Below are positions 1-7,404 of a stretch of DNA of 64,000 nucleotides, piece after piece. The translations under genes and the position numbers were made by a program. The notes below the pieces were generated by a model. The model made no database searches. It was given only the letters and a program-made list of their open reading frames with translations, and was not told where the DNA came from. The stretch comes from Pyxidicoccus trucidator (GTDB lineage Bacteria; Myxococcota; Myxococcia; Myxococcales; Myxococcaceae): assembly GCF_010894435.1 (NCBI RefSeq), contig NZ_JAAIXZ010000028.1:1-64000 (forward strand), read 5' to 3'. Numbering within the stretch: the stretch's first letter is position 1; each line of letters starts with the position of its first letter.

Positions 1-626
1 GCCGGGTGAGGGCCTCGCGCTCCAGGGCCCGCTGCAGGCCGACGCGGTTGATTTCGGCGGCGCGCTCGGCGGCCACGGTGGCCACCAGCACCTGCGCCAG
101 TCCCAGGGTGAGGCGGCGGCGCGCGTCGTGGAGGCTCGCCACCGCGCCCGTCTCCGCGGCCCGGGCCGACGACAGCCCGCGCCACGCGCCCAGGTCCACC
201 ACCGACTGCGTCAGCGTCGCGGTGACGGTGCCCAGCGGCGCCGTGGGCGTACGCCCGCTCGTGCCGCCACCCGCACCCGCGCCGACGCCCGCGTTACCCA
301 ACGCGGGGGTGTCGGGGTTGAGCACGTCAATGGCCACGCTGGCCTGGGCGCGCGCGTTGGGCAGCAGCGCCGACAGGGCCTGGCGCCACCGGCCACTGGC
401 GCGCTGCACGCCGGCCTCCACGCTGCGCAGGTCCGTGGACCGCTCACGCACCAGGGTCAGCGCCTCGTCCCAGGTCTTCACCAGACGCGGGGCGGGCGGG
501 ACGGGCGTGAGCATCGCGTCCTCCACCCTGGGCTCGGTGGGAACGGGAAGGGAGGCCGAGGGGGTCGGTTCGGACTGCGCCGCGGCTGCGACGAATGCCA
601 GGAGGAGAACGGAAGGGGAGGCCATA
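1..626 (-). CDS. TolC-family outer membrane efflux protein (partial, N-terminal part)
   Basis: The reading frame starts at an ATG at 626 and leaves the window at its left edge, so only about 208 N-terminal residues are visible. The first ~18 residues (MASPSVLLLAFVAAAAQ) form a signal peptide. The rest has the pattern of the first TolC helical hairpin: TWDEALTLVRERSTDLRSVE, then GRWRQALSALLPNARAQASV, TATLTQSVVDLGAWRG and repeated AERAAEINRVGLQRALERE. TolC proteins form the outer membrane channel of tripartite efflux pumps, and the pump partners would lie further left. The gene is divergent from a MarR regulator with a palindrome between them, which fits a drug-responsive efflux unit. The family call is firm; the substrate is unknown. 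Confidence 0.85.
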
Positions 627-721
627 CGTCAGACGTGAGGAAGAAAGGGGGTGACTGCTGGTTCTGCCCGGACTCCCCCCGTATGACGACGTACCGCGGC
701 GCACCGATGTAATTGACAACA

Positions 722-736
722 GTTGCACTTCGCAAC
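722..736. promoter_or_regulatory. Candidate MarR operator in the TolC/MarR divergent promoter
   Basis: GTTGCACTTCGCAAC is a perfect 5-5-5 inverted repeat, flanked by further weakly symmetric sequence (TTGACAACA before it, AATGTTTAC after it). It lies 14 bases before the MarR start and about 95 before the TolC start. TTGC/GCAA half sites are usual for MarR operators. The link to this regulator is inferred from position. Confidence 0.45.
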
Positions 737-750
737 AATGTTTACGGGAA

Positions 751-1206
751 ATGACGCTCGCGGAGCAACTGGGCTCTCTGCGTCGCTCTCTTCGCCGGTT
801 GCTGACTGAGCGGCTTGGGGAGCAGACGGGCAGGCCCTTCATGCAACTTCTCGCCGTGAAGGCCATCGCCGAAGGTGTGCGCAGCCAGGCTGCGCTCGCG
901 GAGCGGCTGTTGGTGGATGCGCCCGCGGCAAGCCGGCTGGTGGACCGCCTCGAAGAAGACGGGCTGGTGAGCCGGCGCGCGGGGGAGAATCGCCGCTGCG
1001 TGAAGCTGGAGCTGAGCGAGAAGGGGGCCGGCGAGCTGGAGCAGCTGCGCTCCGCGCTCGACTGGGCGGATGGCGAGCTTCAGAAGTACCTGCTGGCCTC
1101 CGAGGTGACGGAGCTGAAGCGCCTCCTCGACAAGCTTCAGAGCGGCTTGCTGGAGGATCGGGGCCCCACGCCGGGCGGCTGCGGGTCGGAGGAGGGGAGC
1201 CCCTGA
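751..1206 (+). CDS. MarR-family transcriptional regulator
   Basis: A 151-residue winged-helix DNA-binding protein, the normal MarR length. The recognition region is at residues ~48-75 (SQAALAERLLVDAPAASRLV), followed by the wing (EDGLVSRRAGENRRCVKLEL, with the typical D/E-R basic wing) and a C-terminal dimerization helix. MarR proteins usually repress adjacent efflux genes and release DNA on binding small phenolic or lipophilic ligands. It is divergent from the TolC gene, so that gene is the likely target, with autoregulation through the palindrome at 722-736. No good ribosome binding site precedes the ATG; no earlier in-frame start is seen nearby. Confidence 0.88.
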   Translation: MTLAEQLGSLRRSLRRLLTERLGEQTGRPFMQLLAVKAIAEGVRSQAALAERLLVDAPAASRLVDRLEEDGLVSRRAGENRRCVKLELSEKGAGELEQLRSALDWADGELQKYLLASEVTELKRLLDKLQSGLLEDRGPTPGGCGSEEGSP

Positions 1207-1212
1207 AACGGC

Positions 1213-1257
1213 GAAGGGCCCGGCCCTGGGGATTGCTCCCAGGAGACCGAGCCCTTC
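1213..1257. terminator. Bidirectional stem-loop between convergent genes
   Basis: A nested structure: outer arms GAAGGGC/GCCCTTC (1213-1219 and 1251-1257) enclose a perfect CCTGGG/CCCAGG hairpin (1225-1230 and 1238-1243). It sits between the ends of two converging genes and lacks a clear T tract. Confidence 0.5.
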
Positions 1258-1282
1258 AGGCTCTACGGCGCCAGCCGGTGCT

Positions 1283-2335
1283 CTAGACGGGCGCGGGCTT
1301 GGAGTCGGAGTCGGCCGGAGCGGCGGACTCGGCGGCGGGCGCCTCGGCCGGAGCGGCGGCGGGGGCCTGCTGGGCGGCGGCCTGGGCCTCGGACTCGGCG
1401 CGGACGCGAGAGGTCTCCTCGGTGCGCTGGTCGCTGGCGGCCATCTCCTCCGGCGTCAGCTCGGTGCGGTCGGCCAGGATGCCCGTCTTCTTCTCCAGGT
1501 CCTTGATGGCCCGGCGCATCAGGTCGCGCTCCAGGAGCGTGCGGTTCAGGCGCTTCTCCAGCGCCTTGTACTTGTCCCGCATCAGGTCCAGGTCGCTCTT
1601 GGCGGTGGCGTAGACGCGCTGCTGCGTCTCGTTGCGGCCCTTGATGCGGCGCAGCTCCTTCTCCAGCTCCACCGCGCGCGAGCGCTCCTTGTTGGCCAGC
1701 TGCTCCAGCCGCTCCATCTTCTCGCGGTCCGCGTCGTTCAGCTCGCGGAAGCGGCGCTGGCCGCGGTCCTGCTGCGCGGCGTCGGCCGCGGGGGCCACCG
1801 CCACGGTGGCGGACACCACGGACTCACCCTCCTTGGCGGGGGCGGAGATCTGCGGAGCCGCCACGGGCGCGGCGACGGGCGCGACGGCCGGAGCGGGCTG
1901 CGGGCGACGGCCGCGCGACTCCATCTCCGTCTTCAGGCGCTGGTTCTCGGTCAGCGCGTGCGACAGCTCCTCGCGGGTCTGCTCCAGCTGGATGGACGCG
2001 GCGCGCTCGGCCTCGGCGCGGGCCTTGGCCAGGTCCTGCGGGCCCTTGTCCGTCTCCTTCTGCTCGAAGATCTTGCGCTTGGCCTGCTTGAGCTGGTCCT
2101 TCACGTCCTGCAACTGGGTGCGCTGCTCGTCCAGCTCCTTCTGCTTCCGCTGGAGCTCCGTCTCCACCTTCGCGCGCTTCTGGGTCTCGGACTCCAGCTC
2201 GTTGCGGAACGAGGGCGAAGAGGGGGAGGACGAGAGCGCGGCTCGGTTCGAGCCGCCAAAGAGCAGGATGCCGAGCGTCACGGCAAACCCGATCGATACA
2301 AGGATGAGTGCAACCAGCACGGGGACGACCTCCAC
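1283..2335 (-). CDS. Membrane-anchored coiled-coil protein, function unknown
   Basis: 350 residues from a GTG start. One N-terminal membrane helix (residues ~5-26, VPVLVALILVSIGFAVTLGI) anchors a protein made of two long charged coiled coils (~45-145 and ~195-300) separated by an Ala/Pro/Val-rich linker (~147-190) and ending in an Ala/Pro/Glu tail. No catalytic domain is visible. The form resembles cell-envelope or cytoskeletal scaffold proteins, and TolA-like annotations are common for such composition, but there is no TolA C-terminal domain. It stands alone on the minus strand, with a hairpin terminator just after it. Function not recognised. Confidence 0.75.
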   Translation of the reverse strand: MEVVPVLVALILVSIGFAVTLGILLFGGSNRAALSSSPSSPSFRNELESETQKRAKVETELQRKQKELDEQRTQLQDVKDQLKQAKRKIFEQKETDKGPQDLAKARAEAERAASIQLEQTREELSHALTENQRLKTEMESRGRRPQPAPAVAPVAAPVAAPQISAPAKEGESVVSATVAVAPAADAAQQDRGQRRFRELNDADREKMERLEQLANKERSRAVELEKELRRIKGRNETQQRVYATAKSDLDLMRDKYKALEKRLNRTLLERDLMRRAIKDLEKKTGILADRTELTPEEMAASDQRTEETSRVRAESEAQAAAQQAPAAAPAEAPAAESAAPADSDSKPAPV

Positions 2336-2560
2336 GGGAGATGCAAAAAGCGGGGCAGCCTACCGTCAGGCACTGGCGCGTCAAGGGTCCACTGCCAGCC
2401 GGGGCTCCCCATCCGGGTTCTATGCCCTCCCTTGGGGGCCCCTGCACCCCGGAAATGGCCGTTCCGCCGGGCCTGGCGCCCGAGCAGGGCAGGGCCTTCC
2501 CCAGCCCCCGGGGAGCCGCGATGCTGGGTGTCCCCGCGCACCCCGAGGAGCAAGCGCGCC

Positions 2561-3379
2561 ATGGCGCACCTGGAGCTGGTCCCCAAGACGCACGTGTCGA
2601 GCTTCCGCAAGCTGGCCATCGGCAGCTGGGAGACGGCGTATGACCCCACGGTCTACGGCACGCTCACGGTGCGGATGGACCGGGCGCTGGCCTACATGGA
2701 GGCCTTCCAGGCGCGCACGGGGGTGAGGCTCACGGTGACGCACCTGGTGCTCAAGGCGCTGGCGGAGGCGCTGCGCCGCTGCCCGGACGCCAACGCCGTC
2801 CTCCGCTTCAGTCGCATCTACCTGCGCCAGCGAGTCACGGTGTCCGCGCTGGTGATGAGGCCCGGCGGGACGCGGCTCGTGCCCGTGAGGGTGGAGGACG
2901 CGGACAAGAAGAGTCTGCGGGAGCTGGCGGCGGAGCTGGATGCGGCGGTGCGCACGGAGCCGGACGCGCTGCGCGGCTGGCGGTTGGTGGAGCGCGTTCC
3001 CTCGCCGCTGCTCCACCTCTTCACGCGGGTGGTGTCGTTCCTCGCGGTGACGCTGAACCTGGACCTGGGACGCTTCGGCCTGCCGAAGGACGCCTTTGGC
3101 GCGGCCGTCGTCACGGACGTGGGGACGCTGGGGTTGGACATCGCGTACCTGCCGCTGGTGCCCTTCACGCGGGTGCCCGTGTTCCTCTCGCCCGGCGCGG
3201 TGCGCGAGACGGCGGTGGTGGAGGGCGAGCGCGTGGTGGTGGGGAAGGTGATGAGCGTGAATGCGTCCATCGACCACCGCTTCATCGACGGCTACCACGC
3301 CGGAGTGCTGGCCGGCACGGTGCGGGAGATGCTCGAGGACCCGTTCACCGCCTTCGGCCTGCCCGAGGCGGTGGAGTAG
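2561..3379 (+). CDS. Stand-alone 2-oxoacid dehydrogenase E2-type acyltransferase domain
   Basis: 272 residues; ATG at 2561 with CGAGGAG ten bases before it. The protein is a single chloramphenicol-acetyltransferase-like fold as in the catalytic domain of E2 subunits. The active-site motif HRFIDG is at ~residue 249, near the C-terminus as expected, preceded by SIDH. There is no lipoyl domain and no peripheral-subunit-binding domain, which normal dihydrolipoamide acyltransferases need, and no E1 or E3 gene nearby. The mid-region (VTDVGTLGLD, PFTRVPVFLSPG) matches the family pattern. It probably transfers acyl groups to or from a free CoA or a carrier other than a cognate lipoyl domain; substrate unknown. 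Confidence 0.8.
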   Translation: MAHLELVPKTHVSSFRKLAIGSWETAYDPTVYGTLTVRMDRALAYMEAFQARTGVRLTVTHLVLKALAEALRRCPDANAVLRFSRIYLRQRVTVSALVMRPGGTRLVPVRVEDADKKSLRELAAELDAAVRTEPDALRGWRLVERVPSPLLHLFTRVVSFLAVTLNLDLGRFGLPKDAFGAAVVTDVGTLGLDIAYLPLVPFTRVPVFLSPGAVRETAVVEGERVVVGKVMSVNASIDHRFIDGYHAGVLAGTVREMLEDPFTAFGLPEAVE

Positions 3380-3414
3380 CGGGCATCCAGGAGGGCTCCT
3401 GCGACGGTGCCGCG

Positions 3415-4389
3415 TCAGTACGCGTACTCCCAGCCGCGAACACGGGAGCCGCCCGGGCGGGCGCCCAGCTCACGCAGCCTGCGCACGCGCTCCGGGATGG
3501 GCGGGTGCGTGGAGAACAGCTTCATGACACCGCCACGGTGCAGCGGGTTGACGATGAACAGGTGCGAGGTGGCCGGCGCCTTGTCGTACGGCATCAGCTC
3601 CGCGCCTTGCTCCAGCTTCAGCAGCGCATCCGCCAGCGCGTCCGGGTCGCCGCACAGCTCGGCGCCCGTCACGTCCGCGCCGTACTCGCGCGAGCGGCTC
3701 ACCGCGAGCTGGAGCAGCGTGGCGGCGATGGGCGCCACCAGCAGCAGGCCCAGGTTGGCGAACGTATCGGCGATGCCACCGCCCTCGTCGTCGTCGCTCC
3801 GGCCGAGCATGGAGCCGCCGAACCAGAACAGCATCTGCGCCGCGTAGCTGATGATGCCCGCGAGCGTCGCCGCCACCGTGCCGATGAGCGTGTCCCGGTT
3901 GCGCACGTGGCCGATTTCATGCGCGAGCACGCCCTCCAGCTCGCGCCGGTCGAGGATGTCCATCAGCCCCACCGTCACCGCCACTGCGGCGTGCTTCGGG
4001 CTGCGGCCCGTGGCGAACGCATTGGGTGAGCGCGTGGGCAGGATGTAGACCTTCGGCTTGGGCATGCCCGCCCGGGTCGCCAGCCGCTCCACCATCTGAT
4101 GGAGCCAGGGAGCCTGCTCGTACGGCAGCGGCTTCGCGCCATGGATGGCCAGGGCAATCTTGTCGCTGAACCAGAAGGAGCCGAAGTTCATCACCACGGC
4201 GAAGATGCCGGCGAACATCAGGCCCTGCGCACCGCCGAGCCGCTGGCCGATGACCAGCACCAGGGCCGTCAGTCCGGCGAGCAGCACCGTCGTCTTGAGG
4301 GCATTGCCCAGGCGGTGCCACCCACCGCCGCTCAGGCCGGACGGGCCGCCGCTGCTTCGCGAAGGAATGTGGGTGCCGGTGGAGGCCAT
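3415..4389 (-). CDS. htpX: M48 family zinc metalloprotease, HtpX-like
   Basis: 324 residues. A membrane protease with an extended Gly/Ser-rich N-terminus (1-25), two N-terminal membrane segments (~33-49, 56-74), the zinc motif HEIGH at 157-161 and two later hydrophobic segments (~168-190 and 210-230). The third zinc ligand is in SREYGAD (Glu235). NAFATGRSPKHAAVAV before the zinc site is a typical HtpX substrate-strand region. HtpX degrades misfolded inner-membrane proteins under envelope stress. Length and motifs are normal apart from the N-terminal extension. The start gives a good AAAGGAA ribosome binding site. Monocistronic. Confidence 0.9.
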   Translation of the reverse strand: MASTGTHIPSRSSGGPSGLSGGGWHRLGNALKTTVLLAGLTALVLVIGQRLGGAQGLMFAGIFAVVMNFGSFWFSDKIALAIHGAKPLPYEQAPWLHQMVERLATRAGMPKPKVYILPTRSPNAFATGRSPKHAAVAVTVGLMDILDRRELEGVLAHEIGHVRNRDTLIGTVAATLAGIISYAAQMLFWFGGSMLGRSDDDEGGGIADTFANLGLLLVAPIAATLLQLAVSRSREYGADVTGAELCGDPDALADALLKLEQGAELMPYDKAPATSHLFIVNPLHRGGVMKLFSTHPPIPERVRRLRELGARPGGSRVRGWEYAY

Positions 4390-4549
4390 GACTGTCTCGT
4401 TCCTTTCCCCCGTGCAGGGGCTTCAGAAACGTAAACAGGGAGGCAGGGGCGTCAACGAAAGCGGGCGCGCCCCGACTGAGGCTGCTCGGAGTCGCTCTCG
4501 ACAGCAGGGCGAGCAGGGGAGCGAGCGGGAGGGCTGACGCTCGCGAGGC

Positions 4550-5998
4550 TCAGGGGCGCGCGGCGCGTGCCGGGTTCATCGTGGGCCGCAGCCGGATGGG
4601 CGGCGACTCCGGAGCGGGGAGGATCCACGGCTTCGCCGCGAGCCCGTCCACCTCCCGCGCGAGGTCCACCGCCGGGTCCACGAGCAGCTCCGCCGCCCGC
4701 CCGTTGAGCGACGCGCGCGCGTCGGCCCGCACCTCGACGGGGCTTCCCGTTCGCGCCTCGAAGTCGCGGGCGATGCGCCGCGCGAGCTGCAGGATGAGGT
4801 CCGGCTGCACCGACATCTCCCGCTCCTGCAACCGCGTGAGGTACTGGCTGGGAGACACGTGCCACTCGCGGTCGGTGACCGGGTCCCGGACCATGAAGGT
4901 CACGCTGCCGTTCTTCTCGCGCGCCATCACCCGCCACGAGAAGCGCATGCCCTGCTCGTGCCAGAGGACGTTGCCTCCATAGAGGTGGGTGCGGAGCGGA
5001 ACGCCCACCTGCACCACCGCGTATGCCGCAGCCAGTCCGAGTGCCAACCATGCCCTCCGGCCTGGAACACTCGAAGAGGGAACAGGCACCCGCGCAGGCT
5101 CCGCCGGGGTGTCGCGCTTCGCGAAGAGTGCCGCCACGCGCGTGGCCAGTCGCCGCGGCCACGAGGGCTCGAAGAAGACGAGCGCCGCGGTGACCATGAT
5201 GGCGGGGAACATGCCGATGGGGAACAGCGCGGACGTGCCCGCATGGAACCCCAGCACCACGACGTACGCGAACGGGCGGAGCCGCCGCGACAGCAGGAAC
5301 GCGACGATGGTGGTGTCGAAGAGGAAGCCGGACCAGGCCGCCGCGTACGCCGCCCAGCGCTGCTCCAGTAGCGGGCCCACGAGCGGAAGGCTGGTCCGCG
5401 CGGACAGCCAGATGTTGAGCGGCTGTGCGTGCACCAGCCAGTCGGTGGTGAGCTTGGCCAGCCCGGCGAACACGTAGACCACGGCCACCTGGAAGCGCAG
5501 CAGCAGCGTGCACCACGCGGGCAGCCAGTCACTCCGGAGCGCCGGTCTCCGCCACGCGTCCACGGAGAACGCCCGGTGCGCCGGCACGAAGCACATCAGC
5601 CCGAGCAGCAGGCTCACCAGGTAGTAGTGGTTGAGGTAGTTGCTGACGTCCACGAGCTGGACGTAGGTGAAGGCGACGAACAGCAGCGCCACCACCGCGC
5701 GGTAGAGCAGGCCCGCCGCCAGGCACAGGCCCAGCACCGCGAGCGCCGCGAAGACGGCGTGCATCCACGGTGCGGGCAGCGCGGGCACCCAGCTGAAGCC
5801 CCAGTAGGTGAAGTGGAACCGGGGCTGGGTGAACAGCGTGTCCACCCACCCGAAGGCGAGGAAGCGCACCGCCGAGACGGTAATCAGCAGTCCGAGCGCC
5901 ACCCGGAACGCCGCCAGCGCGGCGATGTCCCGGGGCGCCAGCAGGTACGCCCAGAGTCGCTCGGCACGTCCGCGGGGAGCGGGGCCCGACTCAGTCAT
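4550..5998 (-). CDS. HTTM-domain membrane protein related to vitamin K-dependent gamma-carboxylase
   Basis: 482 residues with about eight hydrophobic segments in residues 25-280, then a soluble C-terminal part (~330-480). The HTTM domain is shared with animal gamma-glutamyl carboxylase (GGCX). Residues known to be essential in GGCX appear kept: His in NHYYL (H124, aligned with GGCX His160) and Lys in FAGLAKLTTDWL (K182, aligned with GGCX Lys218). The start codon overlaps the end of the imelysin gene by 8 bases, so the two are co-translated and probably share Fur control. HTTM proteins often sit beside imelysins in bacteria. Whether it carboxylates, oxidises a quinone or does something else is not known. 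Confidence 0.82.
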   Translation of the reverse strand: MTESGPAPRGRAERLWAYLLAPRDIAALAAFRVALGLLITVSAVRFLAFGWVDTLFTQPRFHFTYWGFSWVPALPAPWMHAVFAALAVLGLCLAAGLLYRAVVALLFVAFTYVQLVDVSNYLNHYYLVSLLLGLMCFVPAHRAFSVDAWRRPALRSDWLPAWCTLLLRFQVAVVYVFAGLAKLTTDWLVHAQPLNIWLSARTSLPLVGPLLEQRWAAYAAAWSGFLFDTTIVAFLLSRRLRPFAYVVVLGFHAGTSALFPIGMFPAIMVTAALVFFEPSWPRRLATRVAALFAKRDTPAEPARVPVPSSSVPGRRAWLALGLAAAYAVVQVGVPLRTHLYGGNVLWHEQGMRFSWRVMAREKNGSVTFMVRDPVTDREWHVSPSQYLTRLQEREMSVQPDLILQLARRIARDFEARTGSPVEVRADARASLNGRAAELLVDPAVDLAREVDGLAAKPWILPAPESPPIRLRPTMNPARAARP

Positions 5999-7220
5999 TG
6001 TCCCCCTCGACGGACTGGGGCAGCTCCAGGTCCAGCGTGGTGACCAGCTCCGTCTTGAGGATGTCCGTCACGCCCTTCATCGAGTCGTAGAGCGCGCGCA
6101 CCGAGGCCTTGTCCTGGGCGAGGGCCACCGCCAGGTCCTCCTCCTCGACGGCGGCGATGCCGGCCTCGGCGAAGACCAGCCGCTCGCGGAGCCGTCCCGC
6201 CAGCTCCCCGGCGCCGGACGCCTCCAGCAAGTCGTCGAACCCGGTGCCCGCGTAGTCCGTGCCGCAGCCCTGGACGAGGCGCCGGAAGCCCATCAGGTTG
6301 GCGCGCACGTTCGCCTTCGAGCGCTTCGCGAAGAGCGACTCCAGGGCCTCCGGGCACGTCGCGGTGGAGCACTCCCTCAGCCCGAGCGGCCGCGCCAGCT
6401 TCATGTCCTTGACCTCGCGCTCCAGGTAGAAGAGCGCGTCGCTCACCGAGTTCAGCGCCGCCTGGCTCGTCGGGTAGACGGTGTTTCCCGAGCCGGCCGT
6501 CTCCAGGGTGCGCGCGAAGGCACCCTTGTCCGCCTCCCACGCCTCCGCCAGCTGCGTCGCACGGGCCTTCACGTCGGCGGCCGCCGCCACGGCATAGGCC
6601 CGCTTGCGCGACTCCCGCTCCTCCTGGGACAGCGCCGCCCACGTGCCCTGCGACACGATGGGGGAGGTCGACTGGCAGGCGGTGTCCGCACCCTCGAAGA
6701 ACAGCAGGTACTCGAGCGCGGCGAGGCCCCGGCGGCTCACCAGCGTGGTGGGGAAGCCCGACGCCTCGTACCCCCTGGCGACAACCTGCTCCTCCACGGC
6801 GCAGCGGCTGACCAGGGGCCAGGAGTAGACGTTGTCGCGCAGCTCCGCGCCGCCGGGCAGATTCCGCGGCGCCGCCGGGCCAAGCTGCATCACCTCCAGC
6901 ACCTGCCACCGGTCCATGGCGTCATGGAATGCCGAGCGCGCCGCGTCGCGGGTGGTGGCGTCCGGCTGGGCCGCGTGGGCCGCCGCCGCCGTCTCCAGCG
7001 CCGTGGCCGCGGTGAGGAACTCACGCGCCGAGGACAGCACGCACGTGCCGGTCGCCGTGAGCAGCGCCTGGCGCGAAGCCGCCGTCGCGTCGGGCACGTC
7101 GGTCCCCGCGTCCACCTTGCCGCCACCGTCCTCCTTGCAGGCCGACAGGCACAGGAGGACGGGAAGCACGAGCGCGAGCGCGCTCACTCGGCGGAGGGGG
7201 GGCGTGGACACGGTGTTCAT
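5991..7220 (-). CDS. Imelysin-family lipoprotein (iron-regulated, EfeO/M75-like)
   Basis: 409 residues. I chose the ATG at 7220 because it follows GAGGGGC and begins a lipoprotein signal ending in LSAC; an upstream in-frame start would run through the Fur-like box. The Asp/Gly-rich linker leads to an all-helical imelysin domain of two repeats; the usual GxHxxE motif appears as GLAALEYLLF, so the His is replaced by Ala while the Glu is kept. Imelysins are periplasmic or surface-anchored proteins of iron uptake. It is the first gene of the unit and is followed, with overlap, by the HTTM gene. The missing His makes direct metal binding uncertain. Confidence 0.85.
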   Translation of the reverse strand: MNTVSTPPLRRVSALALVLPVLLCLSACKEDGGGKVDAGTDVPDATAASRQALLTATGTCVLSSAREFLTAATALETAAAAHAAQPDATTRDAARSAFHDAMDRWQVLEVMQLGPAAPRNLPGGAELRDNVYSWPLVSRCAVEEQVVARGYEASGFPTTLVSRRGLAALEYLLFFEGADTACQSTSPIVSQGTWAALSQEERESRKRAYAVAAAADVKARATQLAEAWEADKGAFARTLETAGSGNTVYPTSQAALNSVSDALFYLEREVKDMKLARPLGLRECSTATCPEALESLFAKRSKANVRANLMGFRRLVQGCGTDYAGTGFDDLLEASGAGELAGRLRERLVFAEAGIAAVEEEDLAVALAQDKASVRALYDSMKGVTDILKTELVTTLDLELPQSVEGDND

Positions 7221-7247
7221 GGCGCCCCTCGCTACCACGCCGATGTT

Positions 7248-7266
7248 GTTAATGACAATCAACGTC
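7248..7266 (-). promoter_or_regulatory. Fur-like box upstream of the imelysin gene
   Basis: GTTAATGACAATCAACGTC matches 14 of 19 positions of the classical Fur consensus GATAATGATAATCATTATC. It lies 28 bases before the imelysin ATG at 7220. The assignment is by inspection only, but the adjacent genes are iron-uptake types. Confidence 0.6.
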
Positions 7267-7303
7267 AAAATCGCACATCTCCCAGGGCGGCAAATGACCC
7301 GCC

Positions 7304-7332
7304 TTGACTCGCCTGCACGTCCCGCCTATTGA
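7304..7332 (+). promoter_or_regulatory. Candidate sigma-70 promoter for the delta-60/TonB receptor unit
   Basis: TTGACT (7304-7309), a 17-base spacer and TATTGA (7327-7332) read rightward. The predicted transcription start near 7339 is just before the Fur-like box at 7352, a position where bound Fur would block the polymerase. Confidence 0.4.
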
Positions 7333-7351
7333 GGCGCCGCGACTTTATTCT

Positions 7352-7370
7352 GATAACGATTATCGTTTGC
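7352..7370 (+). promoter_or_regulatory. Fur-like box upstream of the delta-60 lipoprotein gene
   Basis: GATAACGATTATCGTTTGC matches 14 of 19 Fur consensus positions, with a near-perfect core GATAACGATTATC. It lies 34 bases before the start at 7405 and is unusually AT-rich for this window. It is the stronger of the two Fur-like sites in the divergent promoter region. Confidence 0.68.
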
Positions 7371-7404
7371 AGATTTGCAGGCATCGCAAAAGGGGATGGA
7401 CATC

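Noticed and set aside
7221-7268. Longer imelysin start at 7268
   Set aside because: It would place the Fur-like box in the coding region and bury the lipoprotein signal behind 16 residues; the ATG at 7220 has a ribosome binding site.
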